Source of the DNA: PALSA-505 sp035308365
GTDB lineage: Bacteria; Actinomycetota; Actinomycetes; Streptosporangiales; Streptosporangiaceae
NCBI GenBank assembly: GCA_035308365.1
Contig: DATGGU010000202.1
Span: 1-37,506 of the forward strand
DNA length: 37,506 nt
Direction: 5' to 3'
Shown here one piece after another: positions 9,710 through 16,629 of this stretch (position 1 is its first letter; every line of letters starts with the position of its first letter). Both the position numbers and the translations under genes were made by a program. Under the pieces are notes generated by a model. That model ran no database searches, was not told the DNA's origin, and was given only the letters and a program-made list of their open reading frames with translations.

Positions 9710-10393
9710 GTGCGGGAGGTGCTCGCGGGCTGGCCACGCGTCAGCGACGCGGTGGCCGTGGTCTCTGAGCTTTCCGCGAACGCCGTTCTGCACAGCAGGT
9801 CAGGCGGCCCGGAAGGAAGGTTCACCGTCCGGACCGAGGCCAGCCGCGGGGTCACCTACGTCGCGGTCGAGGACGCCGGCGGCTGCTGGGACCGGCCGCG
9901 GGAGGTCGTGCCCAAGCACGGACTCGACCTGGTCCACGCGCTCGCAGGGCCGGGCAACTGGGGGATCAGCGGCGACGAGACCGGACGGACGGTCTGGGTG
10001 TGCCTGCCATGGCCGGGGACCGGCCCGCCCGAATCCTGGCCGCAGGCCACCGGGCTGACCGATCTCGACGGCGAAGCCATGATCGCCGACCTGGACAAGC
10101 TGGCCGTCGAGCTGACCGCTCGCGGCCTGGAAGCGCAGGTGGAAATCCCACCGGGCAGCCAGCCCCATCTGGCCATACGGCTCGGCACCGTGGCTGCGCC
10201 GGCCAGTGCCGTGGCTGCACCCGTCAGTGCCGTGGCTGCGCCGGCCGTTGCCGTGGCTGCGCCGGCCGAACGGGTGTATGCCCAGGCCGACTGGTACTTC
10301 TGGCCGACCGCCGAACGCATCGCCGCCCGCGACGACGTCGCCACGGCGGCGGCAGAGATCACCCGAGTCCTGGGCGGGGCGACAGGCCCTTGA
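9710..10393 (+). CDS. RsbW-like histidine-kinase-fold ATP-binding protein with AAP repeat linker
   Basis: Residues about 1-100 form an HATPase_c domain of the anti-sigma-factor/RsbW type: N-box SELSANAVLHS, G1 VEDAGG, then HGLDLVHALAG with NWGISGDETGRTVWVCLPW. The only usable start is GTG at 9710. The frame reads RHARTFVREVLAGWP across it, so similarity seems to begin upstream of the start, where a stop occurs at 9671; the N-terminus may be eroded. A linker of four seven-residue repeats (VAAP-type) joins a short C-terminal segment of unknown function. Stand-alone proteins of this kind are abundant in mycelial actinomycetes and usually bind anti-sigma-factor antagonists. No such partner is adjacent. 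It lies 54 bases after boxB on the same strand. Confidence 0.7.
   Translation: MREVLAGWPRVSDAVAVVSELSANAVLHSRSGGPEGRFTVRTEASRGVTYVAVEDAGGCWDRPREVVPKHGLDLVHALAGPGNWGISGDETGRTVWVCLPWPGTGPPESWPQATGLTDLDGEAMIADLDKLAVELTARGLEAQVEIPPGSQPHLAIRLGTVAAPASAVAAPVSAVAAPAVAVAAPAERVYAQADWYFWPTAERIAARDDVATAAAEITRVLGGATGP
10187..10270 (+). repeat. Four 21-bp in-frame tandem repeats
   Basis: The unit GCCGTGGCTGCGCCGGCCAGT recurs exactly every 21 bases at 10187, 10208, 10229 and 10250. Changes are confined to the first base, bases 12-17 of copy two and the last triplet. The copies encode TVAAPAS, AVAAPVS, AVAAPAV and AVAAPAE, a flexible Ala/Pro linker in the ATP-binding protein. The copy number is likely to vary between strains by slippage. 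Confidence 0.9.
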
Positions 10394-10428
10394 TGCCTGC
10401 CCGAGACGGTCAGGGCGTCCCTCTTCCG

Positions 10429-10457
10429 CGCCGGCCGCACCCCGGGCGCGGCCGGCG
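10429..10457. terminator. GC-rich hairpin between convergent genes
   Basis: CGCCGGCCGC and GCGGCCGGCG pair over 10 bases around a nine-base loop. The site lies between the 3' ends of the ATP-binding protein gene and the TetR gene. It has no T-run, so it fits a bidirectional actinobacterial-type terminator rather than a classic intrinsic one. Nothing else was seen in the 150-base gap. Confidence 0.5.
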
Positions 10458-10543
10458 ATGAGCCGCCGGAGCCCTCGCGCGGGCGCATCATCCGGCCGTC
10501 ACGGTGGCTGCGCTCAACCGCAACCCCGCACACCTACCCGTAG

Positions 10544-11116
10544 TCAGCCGCCGGTGGTCACGGCCTTCAGCTCGTCCAGTGACTCCTGGATGAGCTGCGG
10601 CAGGTCGCGGTCGCCGTCACCGGGCTGGCTGACCCAGCGTTCGAAGGCGATCCGGAACACGGCGATCCCCGCCTCGGCGGCCAGGCTGGCGGCCGGGTCG
10701 GGGACGCCGCGCTGGCGCAGCGCGGCGGCGATGGCCGTGGCGAGCGTGGCCAGCTTGATCAGCTCGCGTTCCTGGAGTTCCGGGTTGGCGTCGATGACGG
10801 CCTGACGCTGGCGGGCGCGGCTGGAGAATCCCTGGAGCATGGCCCCGGCCGCCCGGATGCAGGCGCCGACCGCCTCGATGGGCGCGGTGGACTCCGGCGC
10901 CTCGGCCAGTGTGGTCACGATGAGTTCCCGCAGGGCGTCCTGGCCGCCGAACAGGACCTCGCGCTTGTCGGCGAAGTGCCGGAAGAACGTGCGCTCGGTG
11001 AGCCCGGCCCGCTCGGCGATCTCCGCCACCGTGGTCTGGTCGAACCCGCGCTCGCTGTACAGCTCCAGCGCGGCCCGTTCCAGCCTGCCGCGCGCGTTCG
11101 GCTCCCATCGGCCCAT
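10544..11116 (-). CDS. TetR-family transcriptional regulator
   Basis: The ATG at 11116 gives a 190-residue protein. The N-terminal helix-turn-helix reads RAALELYSERGFDQTTVAEIAERAGLTERTFFRHFADKREVLF (about 13-55), a textbook TetR DNA-binding domain. The C-terminal ligand domain ends FERWVSQPGDGDRDLPQLIQESLDELKA. The frame stays open to 11428, but the extension overlaps the divergent gene and lacks homology. TACGAT at 11123-11128 (minus strand) ends exactly six bases before the ATG and there is no Shine-Dalgarno, so the message is probably leaderless. It is divergent from an NAD-dependent epimerase-type SDR, with two similar palindromes between them. It very likely represses both itself and that gene. 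Confidence 0.9.
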   Translation of the reverse strand: MGRWEPNARGRLERAALELYSERGFDQTTVAEIAERAGLTERTFFRHFADKREVLFGGQDALRELIVTTLAEAPESTAPIEAVGACIRAAGAMLQGFSSRARQRQAVIDANPELQERELIKLATLATAIAAALRQRGVPDPAASLAAEAGIAVFRIAFERWVSQPGDGDRDLPQLIQESLDELKAVTTGG

Positions 11117-11130
11117 GGCCTGATCGTACT

Positions 11131-11151
11131 CGATGACAGTGACTGTCATCG
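11131..11151. promoter_or_regulatory. Operator 1 for TetR regulator (perfect palindrome)
   Basis: The core GATGACAGT-G-ACTGTCATC at 11132-11150 is perfect and extends by one more pair (C/G) to 21 bases. It sits just upstream of the regulator's predicted -10 box and in the -35 region of the SDR gene. It shares its sequence with the site at 11165-11183, 33 bases away centre to centre, about three helical turns. Confidence 0.75.
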
Positions 11152-11164
11152 CCTGTGCTAGAGT

Positions 11165-11183
11165 GATGGCAGTAACTGACATC
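11165..11183. promoter_or_regulatory. Operator 2 for TetR regulator and SDR promoter
   Basis: GATGGCAGT-A-ACTGACATC repeats the operator 1 sequence with one mismatch between its own arms. A -10-like TAGAGT at 11159-11164 directly abuts it, so a protein bound here would block SDR transcription. The SDR Shine-Dalgarno GGAGGG follows at 11212-11217. Confidence 0.7.
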
Positions 11184-11222
11184 AACCGTCCCCGCGCTGC
11201 GGGGGGCACCTGGAGGGTTCTC

Positions 11223-12152
11223 ATGCGTGTATTCGTCACCGGCGCGACCGGATTCATCGGGTCCGCCGTCGTCGCCGAACTGCTCGGCGCGGGACACGAG
11301 GTCACCGGCCTCGCCCGCTCCGATGATGCCGCCGCGGCGCTGACCGCCGCCGGTGCCGGGGTGCACCGCGGCAGCCTCGATGACCCCGGCAGCCTGCACG
11401 GTGGCGCCGCCGCCGCGGACGGCGTCATTCACCTGGCCTTCAAGCACGACTTCAGCGACTTCGCCGCGGCCGGCGAGACCGACCTGCGTGCCGTCGAGAC
11501 GATGGGGGCCGCGCTTGCCGGAACCGGCAAGCCGTTCGTGATCACCTCCGGCACCCTGCTGCTCACCAGGATCGCGCCAGGGCGGGTGGGGACCGAACAG
11601 GACAGGCCGGGCCCGCAGACGCCGCCGCTGCCCCGGGTGGCCTCGGAATCCCTGGCGCTCGCGCTGGCCGGGCGAGGCGTGCGGTCCTCGGTCGTCCGGC
11701 TCTCCCCGACCGTGCACGGGGCCGGTGATCACGGCTTCGTTCCGCGCCTCATCGACATCGCCCGGGGCAAGGGCATCGCGGCCTACGTCGGCGACGGCGC
11801 CAACCACTGGCCGGCCGTGCACCGCCTGGACGCGGCCCGGCTGTTCCGGCTGGCCCTGGAGGCCGCCCCGGCGGGCTCGGTGCTGCACGGGGCCGCCGAG
11901 CAGGGCGTGCCGTTCCGCGACATCGCCGGCGCCATCGGCCGCCATCTGGACCTGCCGGTGACCGGCATCTCCCCCGAAGAGGCAGACGCGCACTTCGGCT
12001 TCCTCGCCGCCTTCGTGGGGCTGGACAACCTGACCTCCAGCGCGGCGACCCGGGAACTGCTCGGCTGGCGGCCGGAGCATCCCGCTCTCCTTGCCGACCT
12101 CGGCGCGGGCCACTACTTCGCGCCCGGATCCACATCGCAGTACCAGAACTGA
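11223..12152 (+). CDS. NAD(P)-dependent epimerase/dehydratase-type extended SDR
   Basis: The ATG at 11223 follows GGAGGG by five bases; the frame is open for 30 more codons upstream, through the operators, and was rejected there. The 309-residue product starts MRVFVTGATGFIGSAVVAELL, the Rossmann motif GxTGFIG of extended SDRs, followed by GVIHLAFKHDF. The usual YxxxK is not evident: the corresponding segment reads PPLPRVASESLALALAG, an atypical SDR active site. The protein may be a reductase, isomerase or NAD(P)-binding sensor. Its substrate is unknown. Expression is likely induced when a ligand releases the TetR protein from the two operators. A strong terminator follows. Confidence 0.8.
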   Translation: MRVFVTGATGFIGSAVVAELLGAGHEVTGLARSDDAAAALTAAGAGVHRGSLDDPGSLHGGAAAADGVIHLAFKHDFSDFAAAGETDLRAVETMGAALAGTGKPFVITSGTLLLTRIAPGRVGTEQDRPGPQTPPLPRVASESLALALAGRGVRSSVVRLSPTVHGAGDHGFVPRLIDIARGKGIAAYVGDGANHWPAVHRLDAARLFRLALEAAPAGSVLHGAAEQGVPFRDIAGAIGRHLDLPVTGISPEEADAHFGFLAAFVGLDNLTSSAATRELLGWRPEHPALLADLGAGHYFAPGSTSQYQN

Positions 12153-12161
12153 CGCACAGCG

Positions 12162-12200
12162 AGCGGCCGGTACCGGGGACGCCCCGGTACCGGCCGCTTT
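12162..12200 (+). terminator. Strong intrinsic terminator after the SDR gene
   Basis: AGCGGCCGGTACCGGGG pairs perfectly with CCCCGGTACCGGCCGCT: a 17-base stem with an ACG loop, followed by a short T-run (12198-12200). It lies 10 bases after the SDR stop and just before the next promoter, separating the two units. Confidence 0.85.
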
Positions 12201-12204
12201 GCCG

Positions 12205-12252
12205 TTGACGCAACCAAGTGGTTGCTATAAAGTAGCAACCACTTGGTTGCTA
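12205..12252 (+). promoter_or_regulatory. Promoter with double ArsR-type operator
   Basis: TTGACG at 12205-12210 and TAAAGT at 12228-12233 are spaced by 17 bases. Two sites flank and overlap the promoter: GCAACC-AAGT-GGTTGC at 12210-12225 and GCAACC-ACTT-GGTTGC at 12235-12250. The second extends to 8-base arms (TAGCAACC/GGTTGCTA, 12233-12252). The two 16-mers are exact reverse complements of each other, with centres 25 bases apart. The downstream ArsR-family protein is the obvious ligand-free repressor. Confidence 0.85.
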
Positions 12253-12268
12253 CACGAGGGAGGGCGGC

Positions 12269-12703
12269 ATGGGATTTCCCGATCGCATCGAGCGGACCGT
12301 TGAGATCGCGCATCCGCGGGACAAGGTGTGGGCGGCGCTCACCACGGCCAAGGGGCTGGGCACCTGGTTCGGCGATGAGGCGGCCATCGACCTGCGGCCG
12401 GGTGGCGCCGCCCACATGAGCTGGACCAGTGGGCACGTGGCCACGATGCGGGTGGAACGGGTCGAGGAACCGGCCGTGTTCGGCTTCACCTGGGACATCG
12501 AAGGCCTGCCCGAGGGTGATCCACGCCGCACCTACGTCGAGTTCACCCTCGAAGCCGTCCCGGCGGGCACCCGGCTGACCGTGGTCGAGACCGGCTTTGC
12601 CCAGCTCCCCGACGAAAGCCACGACAAGGTCTACGACGGCCACACCGAGGGCTGGGCGAGCGAGCTGGGCGAGCTCGTCAGCTACCTCGATGCCACCGCG
12701 TGA
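12269..12703 (+). CDS. SRPBCC / AHSA1-domain protein
   Basis: The 144-residue protein is a single AHSA1-type START-fold domain: RTVEIAHPRDKVWAALTTAKGLGTWFG at the N-terminus, then RPGGAAHMSW, FTWDIEG, VEFTLEAVPAGTRLTVVETGF and WASELGELVSYLDA. The ATG follows GAGGGAGGG. Proteins of this family bind hydrophobic ligands and in bacteria are often encoded with an ArsR regulator. Here the ArsR start codon lies inside this gene's last codons (14-base overlap), with this gene first, the reverse of the more common order. The ligand and job are unknown. The double operator upstream suggests it is induced together with the DUF899 proteins. Confidence 0.85.
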   Translation: MGFPDRIERTVEIAHPRDKVWAALTTAKGLGTWFGDEAAIDLRPGGAAHMSWTSGHVATMRVERVEEPAVFGFTWDIEGLPEGDPRRTYVEFTLEAVPAGTRLTVVETGFAQLPDESHDKVYDGHTEGWASELGELVSYLDATA

Positions 12704-13031
12704 TATCGAGGCGATCGCCGAACAGGTCTTCGCCGCTCTGGCCGACCCGAGCCGCCGCGCCATCCTGGCCGCGCTGGCCTCGGGTGGGCCGGCCACGGCC
12801 ACCGACCTGGCCGGCCGGCTGCCGATCACCCGCCAGGCGATCGCCAAGCACCTGGGCCTGCTGGCCGAGGCCGGCCTGGTGACGGCCGAGCCGGGGGAGC
12901 GGCGCCGGGTGCGGTACCGGGTGCGCTCGGCGCCGATGCAGGTGGCCCAGCGGTTCCTGGCCGCGCTGGCCCGCGACTGGGACGGCCCGCTGGAGGCGCT
13001 GAAGGACTACCTCGACCAGGACACGGCCTGA
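12690..13031 (+). CDS. ArsR-family transcriptional regulator
   Basis: The ATG at 12690 overlaps the SRPBCC stop by 14 bases; the product has 113 residues. A winged helix covers most of it: FAALADPSRRAILAALA, then TATDLAGRLPITRQAIAKHLGLLAEAGLVTAEPGERRRVRYRV. There is no obvious metal-binding cysteine pair, so this is the non-metal ArsR/SRPBCC type (SdpR-like), not an arsenite sensor. The C-terminus (FLAALARDWDGPLEALKDYLDQ) is the usual dimerisation helix. It probably binds the two GCAACC-N4-GGTTGC sites and represses its own operon. What signal releases it is not visible. Confidence 0.9.
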   Translation: MPPRDIEAIAEQVFAALADPSRRAILAALASGGPATATDLAGRLPITRQAIAKHLGLLAEAGLVTAEPGERRRVRYRVRSAPMQVAQRFLAALARDWDGPLEALKDYLDQDTA

Positions 13032-13076
13032 CTTCCCGAGACGTAAAGACAGCATCGCTGAAAGGTGGACACCACG

Positions 13077-13802
13077 ATGAAGACCCCTCCGATCGTCACA
13101 GCGCAGGAGTGGGAGGCGGCGCGCGAGCGGCTGCTGGTGAAGGAGAAGGAGCTGACCAGGGCCAGGGACGCGCTGGCCGCCCAGCGACGGCGGATGCCGT
13201 GGCTGGCGGTGGAGAAGGACTACGTGTTCGAGGGGCCGCAGGGCAAGGTGAGCCTGGCCGGCCTGTTCGAGGGCCGTCGTCAGCTTGTCATCTACCGTGC
13301 CTTCTTCGAGCCAGGCGTGGTCGGCTGGCCCGGCCACGCCTGCCACGGCTGCTCGCTGATGGCCGATCAGGTCGCCGACGTCGTTCACCTGAACGCTCGC
13401 GACACGACCTTCGCCTACGCCTCGCGCGCGCCGCAGCCGGACATCGAGCGGCTGAAGGCGCGGATGGGCTGGACCTGGCCCTGGTACACCATCACCGACG
13501 AGTGGGACGCCGACTTCGGCGTGGACGAGTATCACGGCACCAACGCGTTCATCCGCGACGGCGACCGGGTGTTCCGCACCTACTTCGTGAACAACCGCGG
13601 CGACGAGGCGCTGGGCAGCACCTGGAGCTACCTCGACCTGACCGCCCTCGGGCGGCAGGAACTCTGGGAGGACTCGCCGGAGGGCTATCCGCAGAGCGAG
13701 CCCTACGCCTGGTGGAACTGGCATGACGAATACGACCATCCCGAGCTGGCCCAGGGCCCGCTGAAGACCGCCCTCGCCACCTCGGCCAACCAGGGAGAAT
13801 GA
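13077..13802 (+). CDS. DUF899 thioredoxin-fold family protein, first copy
   Basis: The ATG at 13077 is preferred because AAAGGTGG lies 9-10 bases upstream; a GTG at 13065 inside the ribosome site is the alternative. The 241-residue protein shows the DUF899 pattern: an N-terminal helical part (VKEKELTRARDALAAQRRRMPW), DYVFEGPQGKVSLAGLFEGRRQLVIYRAFF, and the cysteine pair CHGC (in GHACHGCSLMADQ), followed by HLNARDTTFAYASRA and a C-terminal SYLDLTALGRQELWED. DUF899 has a thioredoxin-like fold and CxxC is suggestive of redox chemistry, but the function is not established. It is 45 bases after the ArsR gene, in the same operon as a second DUF899 gene. Confidence 0.85.
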   Translation: MKTPPIVTAQEWEAARERLLVKEKELTRARDALAAQRRRMPWLAVEKDYVFEGPQGKVSLAGLFEGRRQLVIYRAFFEPGVVGWPGHACHGCSLMADQVADVVHLNARDTTFAYASRAPQPDIERLKARMGWTWPWYTITDEWDADFGVDEYHGTNAFIRDGDRVFRTYFVNNRGDEALGSTWSYLDLTALGRQELWEDSPEGYPQSEPYAWWNWHDEYDHPELAQGPLKTALATSANQGE

Positions 13803-13804
13803 TC

Positions 13805-14515
13805 ATGAACAAGCCCGCCATCGTCGACCGGGACACCTGGCAGGCGCAGATAGACGCGCTGCGGGTCCGGGAGAAGGAGCACACCCGCGCGGGTGACGCG
13901 ATCGCGGCAGCCCGGCGGCGGCTGCCGATGGCCGAGATGGACCCCACCATCAAGCTGACCGGCCCGCAGGGACCGGTGACCCTGCTCGACACGTTCGAGG
14001 GCCGCCAGCAGCTCATCGCCTACTACTTCATGTGGCACGCCGGGAAACCCGCCGCCGATCAGTGCGAGGGCTGCACGTTCTTCCACGGCCAGGTCCGCGA
14101 ACTGTCCCACCTGCACGCCCGTGACGTCACCTACGCCACGTTCTGCCAGGGCCCCTACGACGTGAGCGTCCGCTACCGCGACTTCATGGGCTGGGACATG
14201 CCCTGGTACTCGGCGCAGGACTCGGCCGCCACCCTGCTGGCCGGACGGCAGGTGGGCATGTTCCACCTGGTCTTCTACCTGCGCGACGGTGACCGGGTGT
14301 TCGAGACCTACTGGACCAGCGGCCGGGGCGTCGAGGCGATGTCCAACAGCTACTCGCTGCTGGACATGACCGTGTACGGTCGCCAGGAGGCCTGGGAGGA
14401 TTCACCGGCCGGCTGGCCACAGGGCGGACAGAGCCGCATCAACGGGCGCCCCGTCGCCCAGTGGCCCCGGCTCGAAGCGGGGTACTCCGACGACCTCAGC
14501 CCGGTGCCGGCCTGA
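13805..14515 (+). CDS. DUF899 thioredoxin-fold family protein, second copy
   Basis: AGGGAG at 13792-13797 sits seven bases before the ATG at 13805, so that start is preferred over the overlapping ATG at 13799. The 236-residue protein is a paralogue of its neighbour: VREKEHTRAGDAIAAARRRLPM, LTGPQGPVTLLDTFEGRQQLIAYYFMW, CEGC (in ADQCEGCTFFHGQ), HLHARDVTYATF and YSLLDMTVYGRQEAWED. The CxxC pair has a different middle (EG against HG) and the central region differs. The two copies probably arose by tandem duplication and diverged, perhaps to act on different substrates or as a heterodimer, which is inference. It ends the operon controlled by the ArsR protein. Confidence 0.85.
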   Translation: MNKPAIVDRDTWQAQIDALRVREKEHTRAGDAIAAARRRLPMAEMDPTIKLTGPQGPVTLLDTFEGRQQLIAYYFMWHAGKPAADQCEGCTFFHGQVRELSHLHARDVTYATFCQGPYDVSVRYRDFMGWDMPWYSAQDSAATLLAGRQVGMFHLVFYLRDGDRVFETYWTSGRGVEAMSNSYSLLDMTVYGRQEAWEDSPAGWPQGGQSRINGRPVAQWPRLEAGYSDDLSPVPA

Positions 14516-14569
14516 TCCAGACCCGGCGCCCAGACCCGGCGCCCGGCCGTTGTATCCCATCCACGCTGG

Positions 14570-15706
14570 CTAGCCGGCGGCCGAGCGCTGCCAGGTGTGG
14601 CCTCCATCGCTGGTCTGGTACAGCTGGGTCGAGGAATGGCAGTTCTGCTTGCCGTTGCACGAGTTCAGCGTGGTTTCGGCGAGGCCATTGAGCGGGCTGG
14701 CGAAGGTGACTGACTCGATCGTCCCGGCCAGGCCGGACGGGGTGATCGCGGTGACGGTGTGGCCGGTGACCAGGTAGAGCCGGGTGCCGGCCGGGCTGGC
14801 GAGGATGTACCGGCCGGGGCCCGCCGGACTGGCCGGAACGGTCACCCCGGCGCCGAGGGTGCCGGGCAGCGCGATGCGCGGACCGGGGATGTACCGGAGT
14901 CCGTCCGGGCTGGCGTAGAGCCGCACGGCCGCGGCCGTCCGCGTGTGCTCGGTCACCGGCACGGTGATCGCGGTTCCCGGGCCCGGCATCGGCACGCCGA
15001 GGCTGGGCGCGGTCACCGGCACGTTGAAGCGCGGCGCCGCCGCGCCGTCCACCGGGTGCTGGGTCCAGGTCCGGCCAAGGTCGCCGCTGGTGTAGAGCTG
15101 TGACTGCAGCGGGCCGCCGGTGAGCACGAGCCGGGAGCCGGCCCAGGCGACGTAACCGCTGACCGGGGCGCTGGCCGGGGTGAGCGGCCCCTGGGCCGGT
15201 CCGGTGGCAAGCTCTGGCAGCCCGCCGGCGCCGGCGCTGCCGGGCAGCACGGCCATGACCGCGACCTCACGGCCGTCACCGGACAGCGCAAGGCTGGCCT
15301 GGTCGGTCGGTCCCGGCGTGGGCACGGCGATCTTGTGCCAGGTGGCGCCCGCGTCGGCCGACCGCTCGTAGGCCAGGCCGCCACCGTCCACAATCACGGC
15401 GGCGATCACGCTGCCGGACACGACGACGCTGTGCCCGATGGCCGGCCTGCCGGGCAGCCGGACGGTCCGCCACTGCCGCCCGGCATCGGAGCTGACAAGC
15501 ACCGCACCGCCGGACGCCGCCGCCCAGGCATGGCCGCCCGGGTCCAGGACGACGCTGGCGGTCAGCACGGCCCGGCCGGAGCCTGAACCGCGGGCGGCGC
15601 CGGAACGGCTTGCGGGGGAGTGGCCGCAGCCACCGGCGGCCAGCGCGACCCCGGCAACTGCCAACAGTGTGGCCGCGTTCTTCGCGGCGGTGCTCTTCAC
15701 AGACAT
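14570..15706 (-). CDS. Lipoprotein with Asp-box (BNR) repeats, beta-propeller-like
   Basis: The ATG at 15706 overlaps the end of the upstream DUF1906 gene by 10 bases, so translation is probably coupled. The 378-residue product begins with a signal peptide and a lipobox-like end (LAAGGC, Cys27), so it should be anchored on the outer face of the membrane. Asp-box turns of the SxDxGxTW type occur four times: SSDAGRQW, SADAGATW, SGDLGRTW and SDGGHTW. This pattern marks sialidase-like or Ycf48-like propellers, here without recognisable sialidase catalytic residues. A Cys pair near the C-terminus (NSCNGKQNC) may form a disulfide. It likely binds a partner or surface ligand. Coupling to the DUF1906 protein suggests they act together. 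Confidence 0.75.
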   Translation of the reverse strand: MSVKSTAAKNAATLLAVAGVALAAGGCGHSPASRSGAARGSGSGRAVLTASVVLDPGGHAWAAASGGAVLVSSDAGRQWRTVRLPGRPAIGHSVVVSGSVIAAVIVDGGGLAYERSADAGATWHKIAVPTPGPTDQASLALSGDGREVAVMAVLPGSAGAGGLPELATGPAQGPLTPASAPVSGYVAWAGSRLVLTGGPLQSQLYTSGDLGRTWTQHPVDGAAAPRFNVPVTAPSLGVPMPGPGTAITVPVTEHTRTAAAVRLYASPDGLRYIPGPRIALPGTLGAGVTVPASPAGPGRYILASPAGTRLYLVTGHTVTAITPSGLAGTIESVTFASPLNGLAETTLNSCNGKQNCHSSTQLYQTSDGGHTWQRSAAG

Positions 15707-16554
15707 GCCGAGGTCCCGTTGAACGAGGCCAGCGCGACCGTCGGCCCATTGGAGCAGGTGCTGTCCACGTTGAGGGTCACCCCGTTCCAGGTCTCGTTGT
15801 GACCGCCCTGGTACTGCTTGTGCCGCTGGTGGTACACCCAGTGCGAGCTGCTCACGCAGGCCAGTGTGCTGGTCGAGGGGTTGCCGTCCCAGTCGGCTCC
15901 GTCGATGAAGTCCGGCGGCCGGGCGATCGTGGCGAACTGGTCCATGAAGCCGGCGCAGGTCGACGTGTACACGCCCGCGGACTGGGCGGGCGCCACGTGC
16001 AGCTGGTCGACCCAGCCCTGGACGAACGACTTGGTCGCGTTGATGCACGTGGTCGTCGAACCGCTGCCGCCCTCCATGTCGTAGATGACCGGCGAGTTCG
16101 ACGCCATGCCCAGCGCGGTCAGTGCATCGTAAGCTTTGACCGCTTCGGACTGGCCCTGGGAGTACGCCGTCGAGGTATTGGTGCTGAAGTGGTCGAACCC
16201 GGCCACGCACGGGTTCTGCGGCCCCACCCACAGCGGCAGCAGGTGCCACCCCTGGGCGGTCACCGACGAGACCCAGGATTTGGTGAGGTTAGGCTGGCTG
16301 CACGCCCGGTCCTCGCCACCGATGTAGATACCCCAGGCCGTGTACGGCGTGTTGGTCCAGAACGCGGTCATCTGGGACAGGCTCGGTGCCGTGCACGAGT
16401 CCAGGCCCTTGCCGACGAGCTGCTCGAACTGCGGGGTGCCGGCCAGCGCCGGGGTGGCCGGCCCGGTACCGGCCAGGACGCTCAGGCCGAGCAGCGCCAC
16501 GGCCAAGCCCACCGTTTTGGATACTAATGGTGAAATAGAGGTAACTGTACGCAC
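15697..16554 (-). CDS. Secreted DUF1906 (Rv2525c-like) glycoside-hydrolase-fold protein
   Basis: The 285-residue protein begins with a Sec signal peptide (about 1-39, ending TPALA). The mature part starts GTPQFEQLVGKGLDSCTAPSLSQM, then WGIYIGGEDRAC, GWHLLPLWVGPQNPC, SPVIYDMEGG, SAGVYTSTCAGFM and DGADWDGNPS. This is the DUF1906 fold, related to GH25 lysozyme-like barrels. Mycobacterial Rv2525c is a Tat-exported cell-envelope protein; here there is no twin arginine. Eight or more cysteines suggest disulfides outside the cell. The GTG start lies six bases after CATCAT, with TTGACA 17 bases further up, predicting a leaderless message. Envelope glycan remodelling is the likely field, but activity is not proven for the family. 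Confidence 0.8.
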   Translation of the reverse strand: MRTVTSISPLVSKTVGLAVALLGLSVLAGTGPATPALAGTPQFEQLVGKGLDSCTAPSLSQMTAFWTNTPYTAWGIYIGGEDRACSQPNLTKSWVSSVTAQGWHLLPLWVGPQNPCVAGFDHFSTNTSTAYSQGQSEAVKAYDALTALGMASNSPVIYDMEGGSGSTTTCINATKSFVQGWVDQLHVAPAQSAGVYTSTCAGFMDQFATIARPPDFIDGADWDGNPSTSTLACVSSSHWVYHQRHKQYQGGHNETWNGVTLNVDSTCSNGPTVALASFNGTSACL

Positions 16555-16560
16555 GAGTTC

Positions 16561-16589
16561 ATGATGAAACCGCTGCTCATAGTTGTCAA
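16561..16589 (-). promoter_or_regulatory. Promoter of DUF1906-lipoprotein unit
   Basis: On the minus strand TTGACA (16584-16589) is followed after exactly 17 bases by CATCAT (16561-16566). The GTG start at 16554 is six bases later, where transcription should begin. This is the best consensus -35 box in the window. A short inverted repeat, TTTCTC/GAGAAA at 16605-16621, lies upstream, just after the GMC stop. Confidence 0.65.
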
Positions 16590-16629
16590 TGAACCGGATC
16601 AGGGTTTCTCGCGGTGAGAAAGTACCCGG

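Noticed and set aside
11224..11428. Upstream extension of the TetR frame
   Set aside because: It runs through both operators and the SDR gene and lacks homology.
14516..14569. Direct repeat CAGACCCGGCGCC twice as a regulatory array
   Set aside because: Only two short copies between gene ends; likely chance or slippage.
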